Below, piece by piece: positions 34,103 through 44,344 of a stretch of DNA of 64,000 bases (the stretch's first letter is position 1; the number at the start of each line of letters is the position of its first letter). Position numbers and translations under genes: made by a program. This DNA comes from Zelopaecilomyces penicillatus (Eukaryota; Ascomycota; Sordariomycetes; Hypocreales; Pseudodiploosporaceae). The notes under the pieces are model-generated. The model was given only the letters and a program-made list of their open reading frames with translations, searched no databases and was not told the DNA's origin. The stretch covers positions 62,001 to 126,000 of the forward strand of contig VCCP01000002.1 of the NCBI GenBank assembly GCA_005765155.1, given 5' to 3'.

Positions 34103-34557
34103 TATTACTAGTCTGGTCCATACTGATGACGCATTCCAATCAATATTAGACCCCCCCCCCCCGGTGAGATGTCACAATTTCGTAGCTACAGAGTTTGTCC
34201 CTGGGTAGTCTGTGTTCGTCTCGTCTTGCCCCAATAAAGCCATGATTATCCAAATGATATGGTGATACCGCCATTGTCGCTTTATTATCACAGCCGGTTC
34301 ATTCTCACCTAAGGGTGACTGCGGTCCGGCCTCAAGCGCCCGTCCAATCCCAGCACCCCACCCATCACCTCCCCTACAATGAGTAACTGCCGTTAATGCC
34401 ATGCGTTCATGCAAACTAGGACGGTTGTATCTATTTGAGTGGGGAAGACAGGCTCAAGAACCGGATATATCACACAGCCCATTTCCACATCGGTCCCCGA
34501 GTCCCCGAGATCTCACCCATCCACATATCTACAGATCGCAGTTAACCAGCAGTCATC
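34103..34557. other. Short intergenic region with C homopolymer
   Basis: Contains a run of C at 34150-34161 and the promoter of the second SDR gene; no gene seen. Confidence 0.5.
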
Positions 34558-35545
34558 ATGGTTCTCACAACTCATCTAAATCCCTCTGCTCCCGTCCTTT
34601 CACACTTTAGTCTCTCTGGCAAAACAGCTTTAGTGACTGGGGGATGTCGGGGTATCGGACTAGAAGTCGCCCGTGGACTTGCCGAAGCTGGCGCCAAAGT
34701 CGCCATCACCTATACCAGCACAACACCAGCAGACGCCGAGGCCGTCGCCTCTCAAATATCCTCAGCAAACGGAGGGAGTCTTGTCAACACATACAAATGC
34801 AACGTGAAAGACCGTGCTGAAGTAATCCAGACCATCGAGCAGGCGGCCAAAGACCTCGGTGGGAAGCTCGACATCGTCGTCGCTAATGCCGGCATCGCAG
34901 ATCACATGGCTGCTATTGACTACCCAGAGGATAGATTCCGCGAAATGATTGATGTCAACTTCCATGGCGCCTTCTGGACCGCACAAGCCGCAGCCAAGGT
35001 GATGGAAAGACAGCGTCGGGAAGGACATGGGCCTGGCAGCATCATCTTCACTGCGTCTGTATCGGCCATCTTGGTGAATGTGCCTCAGAGGCAGGCGGCA
35101 TACAATGCCAGTAAAGCAGCGCTGGTCCATCTTGCAAAGTCACTATCTGTTGAGTGGGTCGACTTTGCCCGGGTCAATTCTATATCTCCTGTGCGTATCA
35201 TGGTGATCGCCGTGTTGTTGAGAATGAGGAAATGCTGATGATGGTTCAAGGGCTACATTGCGACAGACAGTAGGAATATCGTGAATATGAAAATGCTACA
35301 TTCATCTAATATATCTTAGTGCTCTCTGTTCATCCTGAGGAATGGCGCCAGAAGTGGTTCTCCATGATTCCAGCCGCTCGTCTATGCGAGCCCTCTGAGC
35401 TCAAAGGGGCTTATGTGTTCCTGGCAAGCGATGCCAGCAGTTACATGATAGGTATGTTCTGCTAGATATTAGCCTATCGCCCATTGACTGACACACATCT
35501 TCAGGTGCCAACTTGGTTCTAGATGGTGGTTATTCACTGCCTTAG
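34558..35545 (+). CDS. Short-chain dehydrogenase/reductase, sorbose reductase-like, 274 aa
   Basis: Four exons: 34558-35190, 35251-35269, 35320-35451 and 35505-35545. Exon 2 is only 19 nt and encodes GYIATD plus one base. The cofactor motif TGGCRGIG is at 27-34, NAG at about 116, and the catalytic triad is S169, Y182, K186 (AAYNASKAA). The C-terminal block LASDASSYMIGANLVLDGGY matches the SDR at 25.6 kb, so the two are paralogues or close relatives. The family reduces ketoses such as L-sorbose or D-fructose with NADPH. The gene lies between the secreted-peptide array and the GH20 gene. A cytosolic polyol/ketose role fits the dehydrogenases nearby, but the substrate is not determined by sequence. 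Confidence 0.88.
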
Positions 35546-35837
35546 CTTCCTAAAATGCATTCATCAAATGAATGCCAATCTGGCGAACCGTAATCACAGT
35601 GAACAATGTCAAGTATATGCAAAATATTTACAGTTGTTATTCTGAGCTATAAATAGTATTTACATTTCCCATGGGATCCGCTTCGTTCTGAATGTAAATT
35701 CACGTCATAATGCCATCTTTCTCGCAATCACATCGCTCCAAACTCTGATCAGCTAATAAATAATACATGGGCAATGTCTTGATTGTCCATAAGAAACGAA
35801 TTGATACATCTCTCTTTCACGAGCAGGCGCACTCCTC

Positions 35838-37876
35838 TTAGACAGTGGAAGCACAAGCCTCCTTGTCACCAAACTGCTGGTCACACCAGAGCTGGGTGAT
35901 GGGGGTACCTCGGACACCTCGGGACAACATGCGCTCTCGCTGCTCCGACAGACGAGGTCGGGCATCATACTGGGAGCGGTTGACACCATTCTCATCAACA
36001 CGGCCGGACCACCAGACCTCGGCGGCGGCACCGGCACGGGGCCACATGATGGAGTCGAGGCTGGTGGCGTCAATAGTCTCGGTCCAGACGGCAACCTCAC
36101 CACCAAGAACGTTCTTGACGGCAGCGGGAGCGACTCCGGCGGCGGGATCGTGGGAGTAGATGAGACGCCAGTTCTTGGCTGGGTCGCACCAGTCGTTGAA
36201 GGGGTAGAAGCGATCGAAACGAGGGCCGTTCTGGAAGTCTTGCCATTGGCCACGGCCACAATCGAGATACTGGGTTTCCATGTTAGTACTTGGATGCTAC
36301 GTCTAGAAATGTTGAGGAAGATGTATAAACTTACGTAAAAGTCGTAGCTGCTGTCAATGACCTTGTGGCCAGACTCGGCGAGTCTCTTAATGGCACCCGC
36401 TCCCAACCAAGACTGAATAACAACATCGTCGGCGACAGTGGCGTTCCACTCCAAGACCATCTCCTCCCAAACCATGGGGATGAGACCCAGCGAACGGATC
36501 TTGTCATGAACGTGGGAAAGGAACCTGTTGAGCAGGGGCTGCAAGACAGCCATGTCGTTGGTCTTCAGATCAGGGTCGAGGATGGAGTTGTTGGCTCTGT
36601 ACTCATCACCACCAGTGTGGAAGTAGGAAGAGTAAGGAGAGATACGGGGCAGAAGATCCTCAAAGAGAGTATCGATAAACTTCTCGACCTTGGTGTTGTT
36701 GAGCTTGAAAGCACCACAAGGGGGCTGGGCGCAGTAATACTCGTAGGGGCGCTCGTCATAGGCGACAGTGAGGCCGGGGTAAGCCTTCTCAATACCAACG
36801 TGGCCGGGCATGTCAATCTCCATGATGACCTGAACACCACGGTGGACACCATACTCATAGATGCTCTGGATGTCTGCGGGCGAGTAGGTCAGGCCGGGAG
36901 CATAAGCACCCTTCTTTGCCAAAAGTGGCAGGGCAGGGATCTCAAGAGGCCAAGACTGGGTCTCGGTGACGTGCAAGTGCAGTACATTCAGCTTGTTCAT
37001 GGCCAGGCCATCAATAGATCGCTTGATATCATCAACGGAGAACCAATGGCGACCAACATCGAGCAAAACACCACGGTGGGGGAACTTGGGCTCATCCTCA
37101 ATGGAGATGGGGCCGATTTGGGTGTACCAAGAGGTACCGGAAGAGTGCTTGAAGAAGAGCTGGGAGAAGGTCTCAAGAGCGCGCAGCACACCGGTAGAGG
37201 ACACGGCGGTGATGGTGGCCTGGCCGGCCTCGGTAACCTTCAAGGTGTAAGACTCGTCGACGGTGCCGGCGACGGGCTTGAAGGTGTTGGCGTTGTCCTT
37301 GCCGGACTGGGTGATGGAGAGCTTGGCGATGCGCTTGCCAGCACCGGCGCGGGGCTCAAACTCGGAGTGTGGCTGGCGAAGCATCCATGGGACGAATCCA
37401 TTCTGGAAGATGGCGCCAAAGGTGCGAGAGATACCGGCCTGGACAATCTCCTTGCTGTTGAACCGGTGGCCTTTCGGGGGTTGATAGTTGGCGGTATAGG
37501 AAATCTGTGAGTCAAACATGGTCTTAGCAAGGCGTACTTGGGCATTATCTTTATCGTTGTACACATAGTCTTGATTTTGGTCACAGTCACAGTCATCCTG
37601 GTCGTCATATCTACCGGCGCCATTGGCTGGCGAGGAGAAAGAAGAGGAGAGCAAAGAAGGGGGAAGAATAGAACAAGCAAATTTTGAAGAAGAAGAAGAA
37701 GCAGAATGGGGATGGTTCCAGCACACCTTTTGTCCGTTGTATGTCACCTCAATCGTCGGGTCGATGACGAGGGTGCTATTGCCGGTGGACAGCTTTCTCG
37801 GCACCGGCCAGAGAGCAGAAACCGGGCTGGCGCTGAGGACCAGCGCCGCTGCGGCAAGCAGGGCCTTGGGCAGCAT
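35838..37876 (-). CDS. Secreted GH20 beta-N-acetylhexosaminidase, 583 aa (spliced model)
   Basis: Minus strand exons 37876-37727, 37504-36335 and 36269-35838. The first intron (37505-37726, GTGTGC...GCTAAG...GACTCACAG) is 222 nt, stop-free and a multiple of three. Splicing joins VTYNGQK to ISYTANYQPPKG and gives the usual family length, whereas retention inserts 74 Ser- and Asp-rich residues. Signal peptide: residues 1-21. The GH20 acidic pair D350-E351 lies in HTGGDEY. Other landmarks are HRGVLLDVGRHWF, HLHVTETQSWPLEIP, MEIDMPGHVG and the C-terminal WCDQQFGD. The enzyme removes terminal GlcNAc from chitobiose and chitooligomers outside the cell, in chitin recycling and, in pathogens or mycoparasites, host-chitin digestion. 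Confidence 0.93.
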
Positions 37877-40813
37877 GATGGATGATTTGTGTTATCTTTC
37901 AAAATCTGCTTGTGCGACCTTTTCTGTGCAGAAATAAAAGAAAAAAAGAGGAAGAAAAGAAAAGAAAAGCAAAGCTTAATGTCTTAGAAAGGAGGGGAAG
38001 AGGCGCACGGGTCCTTGCAGCGGGAATGCGGGGGGGAGAAGACAAGAGAGATGCTGGGAGGATGGTCGAGATATATACTTGTTTTCGACAATTGACGATT
38101 CAGATCATTACATGGCTGTTGGCCCAATATCACCCCATGTGCTGGAGGTTTCCAACACTAAAGCGGGTGCCGTCGTTGAAGCAAAGCGCAAGTATGCCGT
38201 TCGACCCGCTCATACCCCCCGCCCATGTGCCGTTTCCTACTACGTAGTACCGCTCCCGGTATTGAGTTAATATCAATCAATTGATTAGACAAAACTTACT
38301 CGTCTAGTGTAGCTGGTGTCCCTAGAAATCCCCATTCCTCCCTTTGGCTCCGCCCCCCCCCCCCCCGCCAAGCATGGAACAGAAGCTTCGACTGTGTCAT
38401 TACCACAGGAGTCAGTCAGTCCAAAGTCTTGGTCAACTCCCGGAAGACAAATGAGAAGATGCCGCGTCCAGACGAGGCGTGATGGAGGCTAGGGTCCAAC
38501 CAAAGTGGATGGCGTGTCCACCTGGAAGTGAGTGTGTGTCCAACCAAAGTGGGGGAACGGAATTCATTCTAGGTGAAAGCATCCAATCGAGGGTAGCCCA
38601 AGCATCAAAACCCCCCACTCTCCTCCGATTTACCCCAACCCGCTCTCGCCGTGCCAAGATGGCTTTTATGGCGTGTCTATGTTGGGGTTGCTGCTGCTGC
38701 TGCTGCACAGGTAATAGTATCCGATATGCTGGCGCCTTATGAGTTGTGGGAAGATGTGATCAGGACATCGGAGCCGGCGACCCGGGCATGGGAAGAGAGC
38801 CCGGGCGATCAGGAAGCCATGAAGACAGGCAATGAAAAGCCCATCTCAAGCAATGGGTAGCGTAACGTTCCATACTACCGTGCGCTTAGCCTTCTCTCTG
38901 CTGGCAGCACTTTGGGAATGTAGCGAGATATACCTACACAAGGAGGTGATGTCTATAGAAGGCTCTGTCAAAGCTGGCGTCTACTATGTAGATAATTAGA
39001 GCCTTTAACGGGGGTCGTGTACCTTGGGTGCGACAAAGGTAGAGCTGCTCTAGAAGCATTACAGTAAGAGCTAGGCAAGGGGTTTAAGGCTGGGCGCTGC
39101 CCGTTGAAGAATAGGGAGAGAACATGCGATTCGGGGCAAGGTGTGGAATGATTCAAGTCCCCCGTCCAAGTACACTCGGTGGCGCACAGCTTGGGTTCAC
39201 TTCCCCTTGGAGTATCCGTACTCTCTCTTCATGTTTGTCTCTCCCCCGTTTGAACTCTCTTGTGTCTCTGACAATGCTGTTGTTCCCACAACGCCAAGCG
39301 ACGCTCCACATGGAGAAAGAGGCCATGGAACGTGGGATTGTCGAGCTGAGAGAGGAGGGGGGATGAACCCCAGCGCCCCGTCAATCGCGAACACGGAATA
39401 TGCTCCGTCTTGTGGCTGTTTGGGAGTCTAGAAGCAGGGCGTTGACATGACTGGCTCGTCTGCCAATACCTGGACGTCCTCGTAGTTATCTAGATCTGTA
39501 AGTGACGTGTCTGTTGTATGTGTAGGAAGCGCAGGATCTCGCGCCCGACTAGCCGCCACCACCACTTGATTTCTCTCCCGCTGTCCTCCGCATTTTGCCA
39601 CATTATTGCTGCCGCTATTCATTGCCGGTAATGACGTTTCTATGACCTGTCATCAAAAACGTCAATACAATCAATTCAACCTTCGCATTCGCTTCCATGT
39701 GTTGAAGCGCCCAATTGGATCACATGCAAAAAACATTGTAGCATTCCAGTGTACATTCACACAGGGTCACCAACTTACCTACACCGAAATACTGTACGTT
39801 AATTACACAGAATCCTGCATGCAGGTACAAGGGCGCAGTAGCAGCAGCAGCCGGCCGTATGAGAAACGCCGTGGGATTTTGTTACGCGACTCATGGTTAG
39901 AGCTGGAGCCAAGAACGCGACTTTTTCTGGGCATTTGTAGCGTAGGAGGGAGCCACGGAGCAAAGCCCTACAAACAACCTAAGCTGATCCCGAGAGGCAT
40001 GAGGGGTTGCATAAATGAAGGGGTCAAGTTGAGCAGGGTTTTGTGTAGCATCGAGAGATGCTTGACAGAACGACTAGGTTTGTGTTGGTACCTTGCATTG
40101 GTAGAACGGGCCGGATGGCAAGGACGCGAACGATGCATCTTGGTGTTAGAATGCGACGCCATGTGCCTCTTCCTCAGCCCATTGCAGAATGTAGGTTACC
40201 AACTCATGATGCGAGCGAGTAATTATGCGAGTCACGTATACCTAACCTACTCACATACCCCAATCTGGTGCTATCCTTCGGGAAATAAGATTCGGAGTTG
40301 GGCGATAAAATTCCAGGGTAGCTTGTAATCATCATGGAATCTGGCGCAAGTCTCCATACCAGTCCTGGGCTTTGCTTGCAATATTCCAAATATTTTCTAC
40401 ATACTCGAAATAGAGTCACAAGCTTCTCTTTTTGGGCATCATGTTGCGAGCGGAGGTTTGGATGTTGCACAGCATCATTACCATCAACCTCGTGATGGAG
40501 AAGGATATCCGAACAAACCACACGTAGTATGAAGCGCAGTAACGAAGCTGTGCTCTATACCATGTAACATCTCGGTTATCTGGTAATATTGGAACGAAGG
40601 TAAATCTTAACCTATACTTCTAAAACAATACATCATAAACCTTGGAACAAAACATTCAATAGTCTCAATTCCAAAAGTGGTCTGAGCCATAAATCCCCAC
40701 CGTATTTCTCCATGACCTCTATCCCTAGTTGTTCTCGAAATCACTAATTCTCTTCCTCACATTCTTTGTACAGCCTCCATAGTTTGTATTTTCGATTTTA
40801 TCTGTCAAGCAAA
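37877..40813. other. Long intergenic region upstream of GH20 gene
   Basis: About 2.9 kb. Contains the GH20 promoter, a C homopolymer (about 38347-38366), a 15-bp direct repeat (38494-38508 and 38538-38552) and (CTG)n near 38688-38706. A 240-codon open frame at 39606-40328 starts without ATG and has no domain features, so it was not called. Confidence 0.5.
38494..38552. repeat. 15-bp direct repeat GTCCAACCAAAGTGG, 44-bp period
   Basis: Exact copies at 38494-38508 and 38538-38552, about 620-680 bp upstream of the GH20 start codon. They may be paired regulatory sites or a chance duplication. Confidence 0.7.
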
Positions 40814-40909
40814 TCCTCTGTGGCGCAATTGGCTAGCGCGTCTGACTGTTATCTGGCTCTAGAGCTATATGTAATCAGGAGGTTGGAAGTTCGAGCCTTC
40901 CCGGAGGAG
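40814..40909 (+). tRNA. tRNA-Asn (GTT) with intron
   Basis: The acceptor stem TCCTCTG pairs with CGGAGGA, with discriminator G. The D arm is GCGC-AATTGGCTA-GCGC. The anticodon stem TCTGA pairs with TCAGG around loop CTGTTA-A, giving anticodon GTT. The T arm is GGAAG-TTCGAGC-CTTCC. A 22-nt intron (TCTGGCTCTAGAGCTATATG plus TA) interrupts the loop one base 3' of the anticodon, the canonical nuclear tRNA intron position. Confidence 0.92.
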
Positions 40910-41156
40910 AGAGAAATCTCTTTTTTGCATCTTTCACCTTGATTCATCTAAATAACTTTTTGTTTGCTCAATTGGGTGCCAAATTGTTGCTTCGTGGTTT
41001 CTGGACTGGTTGTGGTTTTGCTGTTGATGCAAGGGCGGTTTGACCCATGTCTTGGTGACCACAATAACGTATAGCTCAGACATGCCATCTCAAGCAAGTG
41101 CTTGCTAACAATACTCATAATGATCTATAAGGTACTTTTGTTTATACCATTTACTG

Positions 41157-44100
41157 TTACTGCAAAAGCGGAGACCTCTCATCCAACACACCCAGCAAGC
41201 CCTCAATCTCCTTCTCCGCTATCCTGAGCTCTTCCGCGACCTGTCTAGTCACTAGCGCGTACGCATATAGCAACGCAAAGTCCTGTTCTTCAGCTAGAAC
41301 AACCTCATCCCCCTCTTCCTGCTCATCTATCCTAAACGCACTATCACTTGGACCAGCACTTGCAAAGCCACTATCTCCTCTGCCCACAGGAAGCGCACCA
41401 CCAAGTCGCGCCTGCTCCAACGCCGCATCGAGTGAACGCTCCTTGCGGAATTCAAAAATCTTGGTCAAGAGGCGGTCGCGCGTGCCCATGACGCTGGGAA
41501 TAGCGTCTGTCAAAGGGTACTCGAGCATCATGGAGCTCGCTAGAACCTGGAAAACATGGCAAATGCGGTCGCATAGAACCGCTCGTTCCGGCGCCGTATA
41601 TTGTAGCAAGGCCTTTTCGCCTTTGGTAAGACTTCCCTTGCGCTGTGTCACTAGACTCATGGCGTAGAAGCCATCGAGTATACGGTTCGTGCTGCGCATA
41701 ATACGTCCGTATGCTTCAAAAGGAAACGGTCCGCGGAGCTCAAATTCCGAGATTGCCGATTGTCGGAGGCTCTCGAGCCGGGTGGCGTATCGCTGCATGG
41801 CAACCTGTTCCCCGGATTTGAGATAGCTTTGGGAGCAGTCGCTGCGCAGAAGGATGGCAAGTGGACCACGTTTCCAAATCAGACCCATCTGAAGGTAGAG
41901 CATGGAGATGCCCTCCTTGAATTTTCTGCGTGCAGAGATTGGCCAGATTACTCTGCAGACAATCAAACCCCAAAGAATACCCGCCGTCACGGAGAGGAAA
42001 CGATGTTTCACAATCTTCCACATGAGTGGATGTACACCAATCTCGTCTCTATCATCGTCATCTACCTGCTCCGTTAGGCTGTATGCGTAAAGTGTCGACA
42101 CGTTGTAGGCTAGGATCGTCATGCGACCCAAGGGAGCCTGTCCACGTGCGACAATGAGATAGAAATTCCAGAAGCTAACGAGCCAGCCTAAGAAAATCAG
42201 AGCAATAGCATTACCCTGGCTGACGTTCCAGTTCACCAAGGAGAAGACTGCTCCTATGAGTGTGCCCATGAAACGGGACCTACCCGTAGTGTTGGATGCT
42301 CCGACTGTCATGGAACAGACAATCATGAAGGATAACAAACCCCATTCGCCTCGGTAATGGTTGTAAAAGTCTCTCGTCTCGTCAATGAAAGCAAGCATGG
42401 CCCACAGGGCAGCGCCGAAGCCAACTTTAAGGCCGAACAAAACTGGTTAAATTTGTTAGCATTGTCAACAATATTGCCCGCGCGTTGGATCCATATGTAC
42501 TTACTGTCGTCTTGAGCAATTTTGCGCAAAAATCTCAAGATGTACTTTGAAATAACAGCCAGCATCTTGCTTGCATCAGGGGCCGCTTGCCAGTTGTATG
42601 TATCTCTTCGCTCAATCATTGAGTCTGGAATACCTTTGGGCAGGGCCGACTTTTTGATGGGCTTGATCAACGTCTCAGATTCTGGAGTCTCAAAAGGCAG
42701 TGTAGACATGCCACGTCCATAGGTGGACACTGTTGAGTTTCTCCACCAGAGTAACCACCGCCAGCTGCGCTTACTATGGTCGCTGACGTACTTGAGATCG
42801 TCGAGAACATCGAGATACTTTTGCATCTCCTCCCCGAAAATTTGCAAGCTGAAGCTGAAATGACCACATGCAGCAGCGACCTCCTCGAAATCTGCCTGAG
42901 CTCTTCCGGACCTATACTTTGACTTTCCCATCTCGATGAGACTATAGAGTTCTTGTAAAGCGTCCTTTCTGGCAACATTGAACCAGCTCAAGGCGTCTGT
43001 AAGCTGTTGACGGAAGTCTTCGCTTTCTGTGACCTCATAGTCTGGAGCACCACCGAAAGGTGGTTCCTGAAGGATTTGTGATAGAACACGAGTTAGAGAC
43101 TCGGTTGGTGGGCTCATTAAAGAAACAAATAGGTCATGTACATCGGCACCAGTTCGAATTGCTGGTGGTCCAAAACTCTGCTTTCGCGTCATTCCCGGCT
43201 GACTCGCTCCTCCCTTACCTCTGCTCTCTGTTTGGTGTGGAGGAGAACCACCAGGAAAGAAGTAATCCCCGATTGACCCCTTGGGATGGCCTGAGACAGG
43301 CGAACGAATAGTTGCTGAAGGTGAAAGTGCCCTCGATGGCGTATCAAAGTCTTCTCGCTGGAGAAGGGCAAGCTGAGTTTGAGCCGCACTTCTCAGGCCT
43401 CCTACAGACTGTGCAAGTGTTTCCAGAGCCTTTACTGCCGATCTCTCCAGAACATATACCTTTTCGCGCCCTAGAAAATAATGCTCAAACTTGGTTTCTC
43501 TCAAATTCTTCATCATTTGGGGGTACGTCGCTGTGTAGGCTGACAAGGAAGCTGCTGACTCTGCCGAGGTCATATCGTTTTCGGAGCCATAAGTAGAAGT
43601 GATGGTGGTTAGCATGCCACCGAGCGAGCTGGACGCCTTTTTCATTGAGCTACGCAACAGAGACCGGGCGGAAACCCTCCAGACAAGTAGGTTGACCGCT
43701 GCTGTGCAGGTAACACCCATGACAAGCATTTTGAAAACCTGAACAATCTTTTGATTGGAGAAGACATTGGACACGACGGCGTTTTCTTTCGTAACAACAC
43801 TGATGATGGCCAGCGACGCCAATGTACTGCCAACGTTGACCAGGGGATTCGACATTCTCTGCTTTGTCCAACCCATGAGTCCGAACCCACCTCCGATGAA
43901 GACAACGACAACGAGGACATGGGCAAGAGTCACAAGGCCCATGACGGAACCCAGAAGCACCGACATGGCCATTGATAGTATCGAAACCAGCTGAGCGTAG
44001 CCAACTGCCACAATGGCAATCAAAACGGCCTCAATCATGGAGCCTGCTGAACGAGCCGGATGAAAGTAGACGGTGATGGTTGCAACAACGTGCTTGCCGT

Positions 44101-44344
44101 GGGGCTTGCCGAGAAAGGAAGAAAGTGACGGCAGGAAAGTGGCCAAGCTTGCCAGCGTATATGCCATGGTGCATTTCAACACACCTCGTCCTAAGGGCGA
44201 GTTAAGCCAGTGGCCAAACCCTCGAGCTTTCGACTTGATTGCGTATGTCATATTGTCGACTCTTCGTGTCATTGCCTCGCAGCTAAACAACCGTGTCAGG
44301 GAGCTGTTGTTCTCCGAATAGTTGCTGTATCTCGATACAGGCAT
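41157..44344 (-). CDS. BRE4/FUSC-type aromatic acid exporter-like membrane protein, 1041 aa
   Basis: Two exons on the minus strand, 44344-42505 and 42442-41157. They are joined by a 62-nt intron (GTAAGT...TTTAACCAG) in phase. There are two clusters of membrane segments, roughly residues 55-230 and 615-780. Between them are long soluble regions, a Ser/Pro/Gly-rich stretch around 360-420 and conserved helices. This duplicated layout (an N-terminal ArAE_2_N-like half, a second FUSC-like half, then a BRE4/DUF2421-like C-terminal part) is typical of fungal relatives of yeast Bre4 and plant/bacterial aromatic-acid exporters. Bre4 deletion affects brefeldin A sensitivity. Transport of anions or vesicle-membrane function is inferred, not shown. 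An acidic region near the end (EQEEGDEVVLAEEQD) is followed by a helical tail. Confidence 0.88.

Noticed and set aside
36365..37510. 381-codon open frame on the plus strand
   Set aside because: It lies entirely antisense to the GH20 catalytic domain and its composition mirrors that gene; no independent domain.
38347..38366. Long C homopolymer as a functional element
   Set aside because: Homopolymers like this and those at 34150 and 13190 are most simply slippage tracts; no associated feature.
39606..40328. 240-codon open frame on the plus strand
   Set aside because: Begins at a non-ATG codon, has no domain, signal peptide or plausible introns, and codon usage does not look coding.
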